DNA from: Galeopsis tetrahit
Taxonomy: Eukaryota; Streptophyta; Magnoliopsida; Lamiales; Lamiaceae
Assembly: GCA_963675135.1 (NCBI GenBank)
Contig: OY776122.1
Coordinates: 83,400,472-83,464,471 of the forward strand
Length of the DNA: 64,000 nucleotides
Direction: 5' to 3'
The translations under genes and the position numbers were made by a program. Positions 32,101 to 42,923 of the stretch are shown piece after piece. The notes under the pieces are model-generated. The model had not been told where the DNA came from, searched no databases, and saw only the letters and a list, made by a program, of their open reading frames with translations. Every line of letters begins with the position of its first letter. Within the stretch, counting starts at the first letter, position 1.

Positions 32101-33003
32101 TTTTTCCACCCCTAAATACGATCCTTAAAAATCATTTTGCCATTTAAATAATAAGCATATTGTTATACTTTCTACTTAATAATTGAGTGTACATATTATA
32201 TAGTACTGTAAAATATAATTTTTTTTGTATGCAGAATAAAGTTCTAATCATGCTCTAGAGATAGGGGAGGCTCTCATGTACGGCTGTACGGGAGGGTACT
32301 GTGCAAGAGGGGAGCCTTGAATTAATGTGTTCTGCATTAGTAAATGTTTGTATATATATTTTTAGCCCAAAAACCAAGCATATATAATGTTTTTAGGTGG
32401 CTACTTATAATGTTGACATAATAGGTAATCAAGTTCTCGATAGTAAATATGTTGTAAGTGGTGTTGATATGTCTTCAATTGTTGCAGAGTGATTACACAA
32501 CTTGGGCCTTTAAATATAAAAAATCATATTTAAAAAACAAAGAGTGATTACACAACTTGGGCCTTTGAAATATAAAAAAACATATTTAAAAAACAATAGA
32601 TTGGCTGGGATGCATTTCAGTGGTTGACAGAAGATGTGCGAATTGTCAAACCTTGCTACTACATGTATGCCTCGATCTTCATTGTCTGTCCAAACTTTTC
32701 ACGATTCTTGCTCTCAGAAAGACATGCATGCCTTCATTCACTAGAATTTAGTAGAAATACATTTGTCAAACCTTAGGAAATCGATTGAAAATGTATACAA
32801 TCAAATATTGTTTTACATGTTAGTTTTTATTTGGACAATATACAATTTTTGTGTAAAACAATATTGTAATTATAATAATTGAAATTATTGACATGTGAAT
32901 AGAGTATTGGGATATTTGAGATGCAGTGTATAAATGTGGATATTAAAGTGTGCATTTTTTGTACTAGAGAGTATAGTATACTGTCAAATTCAAAACAGTG
33001 ATT

Positions 33004-33155
33004 TATTATATGATTAAGTGGATAAATGTAATTGCCAACTCAACAAAAATTACATAAATAATTGATTATTGACAAATATATTATATGATTAAGTGGATAA
33101 ATGTAATTGCCAACTCAACTAAAATTACATAAATAATTGATTATTGACAAATATA
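33004..33155. repeat. 75-bp tandem duplication at the Helitron A 3' end
   Basis: TATTATATGATTAAGTGGAT and following sequence is repeated at 33004 and 33079 with one or two differences, just before the terminal hairpin. Confidence 0.8.
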
Positions 33156-33190
33156 TAACCGTGACCATACTAGCACGGGTACCATACTAG

Positions 33191-33664
33191 TTATACTTAG
33201 TACCTTACAATTTACATTTATCATTACTGTCTCGTTTTAGGTCAACAAACATTATTATCTAATTGTAATTTACACTAAATTCCAATTCTGGGTGGAGGAT
33301 ATTAAATAAATAAATAAAAACTATCTGAAAACGTAATTGTTAATTTGTTACCGAGAAATTATTTAAGTTTGCTCGTGTTTATGCATCGAAAGTGTTATCT
33401 AGTTGTATTTCTTAAATAAAGTTTTTTAATCTTTTTCCCTTTTTTGTTTTCTCGTTCTGGCTTTTCCTTCCATACAAAACCATTTTAATGGCGGGATTCA
33501 ACTTTACTTTCACAATAAAAAAGTAAAGCAACAGCTTAATTGCCCTAAATCTACCGTAGTCCCCTGAATCTTCTGGCGCCATTTGTTTCACCTACCAAAT
33601 TTTCAAAATTTCTGTTCATCTCTATTCCTGGGATAAATTAATTTGTTCAATTCATAATTACCAT
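33191..33664 (+). promoter_or_regulatory. Upstream region of the AHL gene, abutting Helitron A
   Basis: Only 474 bp lie between the Helitron end and the ATG. The stretch is AT-rich, with a pyrimidine-rich segment near 33430-33475; I cannot fix a TATA box. The promoter must be short or use Helitron DNA. Confidence 0.4.
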
Positions 33665-35585
33665 ATGTTGCAAGAAGGAATCATCATGGAAATGGAAAAC
33701 AAGGAGAGCACGGAATCGGTTTCTTCGGGTGGTAACTCGGAGTTTGACTCACCACCGTCAAGCGAAAACGCCGGAGCTTATGTTGTCGCCCACGCCGGCG
33801 CCGCTGGTGGCGCGGCGGTTCCGGGAACCGTCAATTCGGAGCAAAATGCAGGAGTGACGATCTCAGCGGCAGTTGAAGTGAGTGGTGGAATTATTAATAA
33901 CGGCCAGACGATGGGCGGCGGAGCCATTAGCGCCGGTGGTGGCGGTACCGCAAGTATTGAGTTAATAAAGGAGAAAAAGAAGAGAGGAAGACCGAGAAAG
34001 TATGACTCAGCTGGGAACATTACACCGGGGTACGTGAAATCACCGCCCGCTGCAGCGGCGCAACCCTGCTTCACGCTTTCAACGCCGCCGTCGTATGGAT
34101 ATACTGCTGGCGCAAAAAGAGGGCGTGGTAGGTCTTCTGGTTCTGGCAGCTGCAAAACTATTGCTTCAATGGGTAAGTTGTTTACAATATCATGCTTGCA
34201 AATTAGTGCTATTTCAGATTTAAGCCCTAAACAATTGGGATCTTTCGTTGAGATCCCCATTTTTTTGTTCTTCTTGTATAAATTTTATATCGATTCCTTA
34301 AACTGTTCTGGGGAAGTTAAGATTTATGGAACTATGTAAGTTTTATTTGGATAATTATGGCAGGAAATGGAGAAATTTGTAGCTTAAGAGAGAGATGAAT
34401 GTTTTCATTTGTTGGAAGTTTGCTCTGTTTTTTTCTTCTGAAAATTAGTGTGTGTGCAGGTGAATCGCTCTTACAGTCGGCAGGAGGAGATTTTACACCA
34501 CATGTGGTTACAGTATATACAGGGGAGGTAGCTACGTTTACATTCTTACCACTTTGTTTGCTCTAAAAGGATTTTTTCACAGTTGGATATGGTGTTTGGT
34601 TGAATTAAAGTAAATTTGCAGGATATTGCAGGAAAGATCCTTCAATTTGCTCAGAAGGGTAGTCGAGGGGTGTGCGTTCTATCTGCAAATGGATCTGTGT
34701 CGAATGTTACGATTCGGCAGCCTGGTTCCTCTGGGGGTCTAATGACATACGAGGCATGCTATTTTATTTAATCTACATGAATCCTGGCTTTCAATCCTGT
34801 TGAATAATTGGTTATCTTTAGATGTTGGTTTTTATTGCAAACTTGATATACATGCTCTCATGTTTTCATGATATAATGATATGGAGTTGAATGCTTGGAT
34901 TGGCTTGACATATTATTGGAAGTATTTGTGAAACATATACTCACCGTAATCCTAGTTTTACGGATGTGAATGATGGCAAACACAACATTCTTCTCTTGCC
35001 TTCTAGAAAATGCATTTGAATTCTGAGCGGTTTGTGATCATAATTTGTTTTGGCAATTGTTGTGTTTTAGGGGCATTTTGAGATTTTAAGTTTAATGGGA
35101 TCGTACACAGTTAGTGACGAGGGTGGGCTTAGAAGTCGTAGCGGTGGATTAAGCGTTTCGTTGGCCAGCTCGGATGGGCGTGTAATAGGTGGTGGTGTAG
35201 CTGGTTTCCTCATGGCTGCTACCCCAATCCAGGTCACAATCCCTAATCTCATTTTATCCATCATTCATAAATGCTCAGCCCTTGTTTTAGTCTTATAGTA
35301 TATTTGTTTGGCAATTGGCAGATTGTAGTTGGAAGTTTCGAACCAAACGGGTTCAAAACACAAAAAAAGAAACAGAATAATGAAGCCAGACGAACATCAT
35401 CATCTCAGTTTCCTCCAGCTACGGTCACAGCAGCCGTACCAATATCACAAGCACTACCAGCAATCCAATTTCAAGTACCCAATTCTGCATCGACTGATAC
35501 CTCGGATTGGAATGGTTCGGGCCCCACTTCTGATCACAGACCATCTCCAGATATGAACATCTCTATACCCCTTGACCACCATTAG
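33665..35585 (+). CDS. AT-hook motif nuclear-localized (AHL) protein with PPC domain, five exons
   Basis: Exons by splice sites and phase: 33665-34172, 34460-34527, 34622-34753, 35071-35232, 35322-35585; the joined length is 1134 nt, 377 residues. The N-terminus is Gly/Ala/Ser-rich. A first AT-hook core (KKKRGRPRKYDS) binds the minor groove of AT-rich DNA. A second site, KRGRGRSSGSG, has Gly where the core normally has Pro. The PPC/DUF296 domain follows (GGDFTPHVVTVYTGE, VCVLSANGSVSNVTIRQP, YEG then HFEILSL, GGVAGFLMAATPIQ, VVGSF). Two hooks, one PPC domain and several introns fit the intron-containing AHL clade. Such proteins are nuclear, act as trimers and regulate growth and flowering genes. 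Intron 3 uses a GC donor (34754) instead of GT. The alternative start at 33686 cannot be excluded. Confidence 0.9.
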
Positions 35586-36580
35586 AGTCTACCACATTCT
35601 TTGGAGTTAAAAGATTTAGATGTTAATCACCACATTCAACCTGAAACTGACAAAAAATTATATGAAACGTGATGCTCTTACCTATTTTTGTGACGCTCTA
35701 GTTTTAAAAGTATTTAAAGCATCACAAAAATATGTAAGAGTGTCGTGTAATATTTACTTAGGTGAGGGACTTAAATAGGCTGGCATAGTCATGAAAACAC
35801 AACTCTATTACAGTATCTCTTTTGCACCTCGTGTGGATCCAATGGTTCACAATGAACTGTCATAGGAGAGGATCTAGTTCCCTTTTGGACATCTCATCTT
35901 TATCTTGTTTAGTTTTTCGTCCTTATTATCATCGGTGTATCCAGATTCCAGACTCCAATAGTAGGCAGGCATACAATGTGCTCCTTTCTAGAATCACCTA
36001 GTATCTTTTTTCCTTTTCTCATACATTGATTTTCTTTTTATTCTTAGCTAATTTTACACTAATGTCAACTTTGATTTTACAATACACCTGATACATGTTA
36101 TGTGTGTGTGTATACTATAATATAATATGCGTTATAGAAGTAAATCACAGGTTAATATAGAATAAGTATATTGATATTTATGTTATTCTTTGCCCATATT
36201 GCCACAGTTTGTCAAATTTTGCGCGAAATTATAAATAAATAAATAGGTGACTCTGTAATTCATTGATTGTTGCCGTAGATCGAACTTGTGTTCTTTGTGG
36301 TTTCATTTCTGCAAATTCGAAAGCTTGTAAATCAAGCTTAATTGGATAATCTGGATTAACATGTTTCATTTCAAATTAATTTTTTATTATGTCATGCCAC
36401 GTGGTATCAAACTACAAATTCCTGAGTTAAAATTTCAATCGAATTCTTCTTGTTAAAAAAATCCAATTAAAAAAATAATATTTTATGAGTTAAATTAGGC
36501 CACGAAGTTTCTAGTATAGCCTAGCTCGATTGGTAGCTGCTGGATTAGGCCATACTTTTCGAGCACCTTCGAAACTCCAA
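35586..36580. other. AHL 3' flank and intergenic DNA
   Basis: Noncoding. Contains the presumed 3' UTR of the AHL gene, a short TG repeat near 36100-36110, and AT-rich sequence. No further gene seen. Confidence 0.5.
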
Positions 36581-36590
36581 TTCCCTAAAC

Positions 36591-36597
36591 TATATAA
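36591..36597 (+). promoter_or_regulatory. TATA box of the small charged-protein gene
   Basis: TATATAA, about 100 bases before the ATG at 36696, in a compact leader. The spacing implies a start of transcription near 36625. Confidence 0.6.
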
Positions 36598-36695
36598 GCA
36601 CCATTTTCCATTAGCATTTATACGCAAAGCAAAGCAGCAAAACTTGTTCTCGACTAATATAGGAGTATTCGATTAGCTAATTACTATAAGAAAAG

Positions 36696-37085
36696 ATGAA
36701 TTCAGTAATCGACAAGAAAAACGAGCAAGTGAGGATTCAAGGAGCAGATGAAGGGCGGAAGCATCACGAGAAGAAACCTCACGACGTCAAAACCATCGAG
36801 AGAAAGCTTGTGGACAAGGGCGTCGGCAGGTTGGAGCGCCACCCCGCACACGGGCTGCCGTTGAAGCACGATCCGAAGAAGGGGCACGGCGGCAAGTACA
36901 CGTGGGAAGGCCCGCTCAAGGACTTTGAGGAGGCTGCAGAGCCCGCGGCGTTAGACGAGAAGGATCCAAATTATCCGGAGGAGGCGGAACGGAGTGAGCT
37001 GGTGGTGGGAGAGGTGGAGGTGGCAAAGACGGCCAAGGAAGGTGTGGCGCGTATTGAAATTGATCCTCACTTGAAGCTAGCTTAA
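36696..37085 (+). CDS. Small highly charged protein, possibly HABP4/SERBP1-like; function unknown
   Basis: Single-exon ORF of 129 residues beginning MNSVIDKKNEQ. It is very hydrophilic and rich in Lys, Glu, His and Gly, with no signal peptide or membrane segment. The centre has GVGRLERHP, then DPKKGHGGKYTWEGP (about residues 59-73), then an acidic half with EEAAEPAALDEKDPNYPEEAE. The basic Gly-rich block ending in a Trp resembles the pattern of hyaluronan/mRNA-binding (HABP4_PAI-RBP1) proteins, but the match is by eye and weak. Base composition is much richer in GC than the surroundings, the TATA box is well placed, and no transposon overlaps it, so it is probably a real host gene. It could equally be a stress- or seed-related hydrophilic protein. 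Confidence 0.75.
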   Translation: MNSVIDKKNEQVRIQGADEGRKHHEKKPHDVKTIERKLVDKGVGRLERHPAHGLPLKHDPKKGHGGKYTWEGPLKDFEEAAEPAALDEKDPNYPEEAERSELVVGEVEVAKTAKEGVARIEIDPHLKLA

Positions 37086-37943
37086 TTAAAAGTCATGATG
37101 AATACCGTGTGTTTCGACTTTAATTTGTGTCCTACTCTTTTATGTACGTGGAGATGCAAAATGTTGTAATTTAAACTTCTAATTTACTTGGAGTATATTT
37201 TTATCTAATCTAATGTTTTTATTTTAATGTGTTTTATAGGTTATTTGTTACGTAGTTGAGTTTTAAATAGTAATGTGTGTTGAACAATATTAGTTGTAAC
37301 TACATTACTGGTGCTCTGAAGAGCTACACTATTTACTATTTAATATATGTAGCTGAATTTAATAAATTAAAAAATAAATGCCAAATTAGAATATGCATTA
37401 TATTGCATTATTTTAAATATGCATAATTGCGTTCCTAGCCGATGCTTGGATTTTAATCGTTTTTTTGCTTTGCTTTGTACCTTCGGATAAGTTACTATGT
37501 TTGATAGTTTATATTAAACCTAGATTAACTATATAGGAGTATCATTTTTATTGGTTATTTGGTAACTTAAATTAAGGGTAGCCATGTTTGATACTTTAGA
37601 TTAAATTTTAATTAACTATATATCATTTTTATTGATTGTTTGATAATTTAGATTAAAGATAGATTATACTTTAAAATTTATAAAGTTTATCATCCTAATT
37701 TTAGATAATCCATTTTTATTATCAAACATGTCACTGTACTCCAATTTTTTCTCAATATAACCCAATTTTTTCTCAATATAACTTTTCCTCTACAGGAAAA
37801 GAAAAAAAAAAGTAAAAAAAAGGCACTGTGCGTTGATTTTAACGATTGAGTGCCATACATTAAAGTTGGGTTTTTCTATATGTTCTTGTACGTGCATTAT
37901 TTTGTTGTCTAGAAAGTAGGCTTTGATTATACTTCTCTTTGCT
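37086..37943. other. 3' flank and intergenic DNA
   Basis: AT-rich noncoding stretch holding the 3' UTR of the preceding gene. Loosely repeated phrases (GATAGTTTATATTAAACC-like and TTTAGATTAAA, about 37500-37680) suggest an old small insertion with partial internal repeats. No ORF. Confidence 0.45.
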
Positions 37944-37952
37944 AATTTCTAT
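37944..37952. repeat. Left 9-bp target duplication of the Mutator-like element
   Basis: AATTTCTAT here against AATTTGTAT at 39546-39554, one mismatch. Nine bases is the usual Mutator-type duplication. Confidence 0.7.
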
Positions 37953-38344
37953 GGGAACAGTTATCTACACCTCCATCTTTGTTAACGACACTCACCCAAT
38001 TGATATACACTCCCCTAAGATTTTTTTTTTTAAGGGGGGTTTTACAAGATCATCAAATAAAATTATAAATCACGAACTAAAATCTTGATCTTCAAACCAA
38101 TGCGGATATCGCCGTTCACTTCAATCATGTAAAGAGAAAAGACGGGTTTCTCTTTGCCTTAAAGGATGTCCAGGTCTCAATTCTTTAAACGAGACAACCC
38201 CACACTAAGGTGTTTCATGTCAAGAATAGGAAATAAAAAAAAATAGGCAAAGTTCCACCAAGTACCCGATCTCAAGAACTAGAAACCAAGGCTCACGAGT
38301 CTATCCCAAGGAGCCCAACCACAAAAGAGACCCACACAAAGAAA

Positions 38345-38525
38345 CTACAACAGATCTGCAGATCTCAGATCTCAACCACAAAAAAAGAGACTCACAAAAG
38401 AACCAAAACAGATCTACAAATCAACAACTCAGATCTGCAGATCTACAACCCAGATCTTGCAAATCTACAAATCTACGACCCAGATCTTGTAGATCTACAA
38501 CGATCATACAAATCTACAACACAGA
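38345..38525. repeat. Cluster of CAGATCT/ATCTACAA repeats
   Basis: CAGATCT, with neighbouring CTACAA, recurs roughly ten times at irregular spacing inside the Mutator-like element. No coding potential. Confidence 0.6.
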
Positions 38526-39066
38526 TCTTGCGAAAATCAAATACCAGAAGAGATCGGAGAGAAGCGGAAAATCAACACACATCTTAAACGGAAGGACAAT
38601 AAAGATAGAGCAGCAAAGTAGACAAAAACGATGACGGCAACATGAACGACGAATCTGCGACGGACCGACGACGGAAACCGATGGAGAAAGGAAGGAGCAA
38701 CTCTCTAGAGAGAGAACCGACCTCACGGATGGAGATATAATATATTCCCCCCTAAGAAAATTTTAGTTACATAATTCATTAATTGTAAAAGTCTCTCTCC
38801 CACACACATAAATGCACCCACCACTCTCATTTACTCCTATTTTTTTTCTTCCTCCTCCTTCCTTCTCCCTATCATCCATTTTCTTCAAAAAAAAAAAAAA
38901 AAAAATCTCCATCATGCCTCTCCGACTCTCCCACACCCAACTGCCATGTTGCCGCCACGCCACAGCCCCCACCTCCATTACACCCAACTACCCTCACCCT
39001 CACCCCCACTCCAACTTAGTAAAATTTTTAGGAGACTTTGACATTGTTTAGGTGAGTGCTTGAGGC

Positions 39067-39375
39067 TAGGATGTTATTCAAGCCGAGCCGAGTATTTGAA
39101 GATCGAGCCGAGCTCGATAACATTGACGAGCTAAGAAACGAGCTCGACTCGACTCGTTAAAAAGTCTAACGAGCCTATCGAGTCGAGCCGAGCCTAAAGA
39201 GCCTAATGGAATTAAAAGAAAAAAATTAGATATCAAGCCTAACAAGTCGAGTTTGAGTCGGCTCGTTAGTAAATCGAGTATCTAACGAGCTCGAGCTCGA
39301 CTCATTTAACGAATGATCTGAGCCGAACTCGAGCCTTATCGAACCGAGCTCACGAGCGGCTCAGTTCGTGTAACA
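39067..39375. repeat. TCGAGC/GAGCTCGA-rich segment
   Basis: Dense short palindromic phrases built on GAGCTCGA and GAGCCGAGC on both strands, so the segment is strongly self-complementary and could form a foldback. Similar sequence is common in dicot repeats, but I cannot assign the parent family. Confidence 0.6.
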
Positions 39376-39554
39376 ACTCTACTTGAGGTGGAGGTGACTG
39401 TAATTAGAGTTTGAATGTTGAAGGGGAGTATATTATTAGTGAAAGGTTCATTTAGTAGTGTTATTTTTACTTAAATATTTTATTAAATTAATAAATAGAA
39501 AGGGGAGTGCGGTTAACAAAGACGGAGGTGTATATAACTGTTCCCAATTTGTAT

Positions 39555-41787
39555 TGGACACGAAGGCTTAGTTTCTGTGACAATAGTGGGCCTTTCTTAT
39601 TCGTCGTTGGGCTTCGAAAACAAATAATGACCCGACTAACTTCAACCTCGGCCCAATAAGGCCCTAATATATTACGTGAAGCAAATAGTGCCTTCCAAAA
39701 AAAAAAAAAAAAACAAGCAGATAGTAACTTATTACATATGATATCAAAAAATGAGAAGTATATAATTTTTTTTTTTAAAATGTAATTTTTAAATTGAGAG
39801 AAATAAGCGTTGCCTGTATAAAAAAAGCTTTACTATTTGATCAACAGTTGACACAGACACCTGATATAAAAGTTTGTCCATTTTTTTATTATTGTCAAGT
39901 TCGAGTTCTTCATTTGTAAAAAAAAAAAAAAAAGTTCGAGTTCTTTTTGTATCGGAAAAACCTTTTTAACCACTTTTGTAACAAATTAAATTCACTTTTA
40001 AAGATGGACCCGCGTGAGAATATATATAAGCATCAATCAAGATATTTATTTATTTATATTGTAGGGGGGGAAATCGTTTAATCAAACAAATAGTTATTGA
40101 GACAAAATTAATAATTATAGAGGGTCCTAATATACTACACAAAATCTAAATGTGGTATACATTAAAATATTTCTAAAGCTCAATAATTCGTCACTTAAAT
40201 CACATGCTACTTTAAATCTAGATTTGGATTGAATTCAAGATTCTCAATGAATAAAGATAAACACATTTCCACTTAAAATGCACTTTACATTATTTATTTG
40301 CCTTCTTTTAATTTGCACGCATATGATAATATATTTGTCTTTTTTTCTCCATAGCACAAGTACCTCTTGCAATTACCCTGTTGTCTTATTTTGGACTAAT
40401 AAGAGCGCAATATAGGAACTGTTCAAGTTAATATGAAAGTGACATGCTCCCAAAAAAATATATACGGTTTATTTCAAGGACGCATTATTTTATTAAATTC
40501 AACATCAACAGAATAATTAGTAAGAATAAAATTTGTAACGAGAGAAATATATACTGGATTTAACATTTGAGTTGTATTTTAAATTGAAAGAGTTAGTAGA
40601 TATTTATACCTACTAAATGATAACTGGCCCTGGAAAGTAATTTCAGGCATCAATAATAAATTTATATAAATAGAGCAAAATAAACAAACAAACGTGCATG
40701 GGGATGGACAAGTGATCATATTTCATCCAAATAGTTTAAATATATATGGTGAGAATTGAGAAAGTAGAGACATATGGAGCAGAGAAACATTCAAACATTA
40801 TTCCTGTTTGATCTCCATTGGGTCGTAAATGTAATATTCAGTTATTTTGTTCTGTCAAACAAATATTTTTCACAACAGAACAAACATTCGAATTGCCAAC
40901 ACTAAAACAATTATTTGTGTCTAACTCTCCTTTATTGCTACTTTTTTTTTTTTTTGTAGGGCTTATTTTCATGTTTTTCTGAAGCCACACCACATGCACC
41001 AACATTGGATGCTCCCCATTGTTTTTTTAGACAATCAATGGTTTTCTAGTTAGACTGTAATACGGTATGTTATTTTTAGGTGATTTTGTGAGGTTTATAG
41101 AGAGAGAAATTCAACATTTGTAGGTTTTATCTCTATTTTGGATAAAAAAAAATACTAATTATTACTTTAAACTTGCTTTTGTCAATTTGATGGAATTTTA
41201 CGTTCCATTTGTGAAATGAGTGTAAAATGCTTCATACGGTAGACATCTAGATTAACATGTTTGAACTTTTGCTAATTGAATGTCACGTTGCAATTTGAAA
41301 TGTTAACGTCGTGAGCTCTAATTCGATGTGAAAACATGTATTAGGGATTAATATAAACATATTTGGTCTACATCTATATTTGGAGTCATGTAAAAAGGTC
41401 AAATCATTAATTTTAACTCAAATTTTTAACTTCATATAAAAATTGGAGTATATACAGAGTATTTTTTTTTTTCATAATTTATACTTATACTTTTAACTTA
41501 CATTTAAAAACATCTTGCATCCAAAAATATAACGAGAGGCGTCCTACGTAGACCGCCGTAATGCCACATTGTTTGCTGACGTGGCATGGAAACTAGACAT
41601 TTTACATTATTATTTATATAAACTTCATATGTTGCATAGAAACGTGTAAAAAATTCCAACAACTAGATCCATGGGCATTCTTTCTTTTCGACTACCATCA
41701 ATCAAGACATAAACTCCATTCCTGTGTTTCACAGCTTAGCACTAATTTAACGATAAAATCTTTTAATTTTAGCAAGTGGCCGGTTCT
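39555..41787. other. AT-rich intergenic DNA
   Basis: No gene, RNA gene or clear transposon end seen. Several A or T runs (39699-39715, 39918-39933, 40942-40955) could be retroposon tails or simple repeats. Confidence 0.5.
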
Positions 41788-41810
41788 AAGCACTACAAAA
41801 AAATTGAGAA

Positions 41811-42108
41811 ATGGCATCGGGGAAGGCATCGGATCTGCCGTCCCCAAAGATGAAGGCAACGGCAAAGGGGACGGCAGTGTGCCGATGCCATTTAAATGGC
41901 ATCGGATCTGGGGAAAACCGTTGCCTTTTGGCATCGGCAGGTCGTCGTTACCAAATGGCATCGGGGCCCACTGCCGATGCCATTTTGCATCGGGGACAGC
42001 CGATGCCATTTCGCATCGGGGAAAGCGTCGTTACCAAATGGCATCGGGGCACTGCCGTTACCAAATGGCATCGGGCCCACTGCCGATGCCATTTTGCCGA
42101 TGCCTTTT
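41811..42108. repeat. CACTA left subterminal repeat region
   Basis: About a dozen copies of the 8-mer GGCATCGG or its reverse complement, in both orientations and often as CCGATGCCATTT. The short ORFs overlapping it are by-products of the repeat. Confidence 0.9.
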
Positions 42109-42923
42109 TATTAAAATTTAAAAAAGACGAATCTGGGTTTCAAACCCAGGTCGATAGGCCACCAACACCCACCCCCACCGCTGGGCCACCCAGTTTTCGC
42201 GATTTCTGGCCATTTTCGCGATTTCTAGGGTTCGAACTCGGGACCTCGCGGTCTCGAAGGCTTTTGAGCGCCCCCTGTGTGCCGTTTAGGCTAGGAGCTT
42301 TTAGTCGACATGTTGTGAATGCAATTAATATATATTCAATTTAATTTGAGTTTTTAATTCTTTAATTAATTCAATTCATTCTAAATTTAATTGTTGCTTA
42401 TTAAATTATTTATCAAAGCATATCATAATTATTTCTAAATTATGTTTTTCAAATTAACTAAATTATGTTTTTCAAATTAAATAATTTATTTACGGTATCA
42501 ATTCACACTATTTAAATTTATTCTAATCTTCAATTTACAACATTTAAATTCATTCTAATTTTTTATTTCACAACATTATAATTACATACAACATTGAATA
42601 TAATTATTTTCACTTATACATTTAAATTTATTCTAATCACATCATTTAAATTCATTCTAGTTTTCAATTCACAACATTAAATATATATAATTATTTTCAC
42701 TTATCCATTTAAAAATATGAATTCACTTATCCATATAATTAAAAAAAAAATCATCTATTATAAAATTATTCTCTAGTTCATTTTCAATTAAAATAACATC
42801 ATATCACAAACAACATTAATTATAATCATAATTAGCATGTTCACGTCAATTAAAATAAAAATTAATCCTCAACGTCAATGTAATATAATAACATCACACG
42901 TAACAAAGTAATATAAAAATGTA
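42109..42923. other. CACTA left interior, noncoding
   Basis: A GC-rich part (42120-42310) has two TTCGAA/TTTCAAACC-type phrases that resemble a tRNA B box. The rest is very AT-rich with loosely repeated AATTCATTCTAATTTT phrases (42350-42760). No gene. Confidence 0.5.

Larger units (their letters stand above)
28816..33190 (+). mobile_element. Non-autonomous Helitron A
   Basis: Starts TCTATATATATATAAAAAC after an A and ends ACCATACTAG before a T, the A/T insertion and 5'-TC/CTAG-3' signature of Helitrons. The 3' end carries a short hairpin (CCGTG with CACGG, loop ACCATACTAG). The 5' end shares AAGTTCCCGCC with two other Helitron starts here (49862 and 50019). No Rep/helicase ORF is seen, so it is non-autonomous. 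Internal segments flanked by splice-like sites (about 29126-29235, 29974-30065, 31770-31811) may be captured gene pieces. It holds two local tandem duplications: a ~53-bp one around 32488-32595 and a 75-bp one at 33004-33155. Segment 32025-32300 resembles 52080-52280 in Helitron B. Confidence 0.72.
37953..39545. mobile_element. Non-autonomous Mutator-like element
   Basis: Terminal inverted repeats of about 40 bp: the left end GGGAACAGTTATCTACACCT matches the reverse complement of the right end, GGGAACAGTTATATACACCT, and the match runs on through CTTTGTTAAC. A 9-bp target duplication with one mismatch flanks it. No transposase is present. The interior holds repeated CAGATCTACAA(A/C) phrases (38345-38525), a run of A (38887-38905), and a GAGCTCGA-rich stretch (39067-39375). 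It could carry host fragments but I recognise none. Confidence 0.75.

Noticed and set aside
34173..34339. Coding extension of AHL exon 1 past 34172
   Set aside because: It runs through a good GTAAGT donor, and the continuation has no PPC similarity while the next exons restore it.
42120..42310. tRNA-derived SINE or tRNA gene suggested by TTCGAA phrases
   Set aside because: There is no A box at the right spacing, no cloverleaf, and no tail. Left as CACTA interior.
41811..42344. Several overlapping ORFs of 70-177 codons at the CACTA left end
   Set aside because: They are by-products of the GGCATCGG repeats, present in several frames on both strands.
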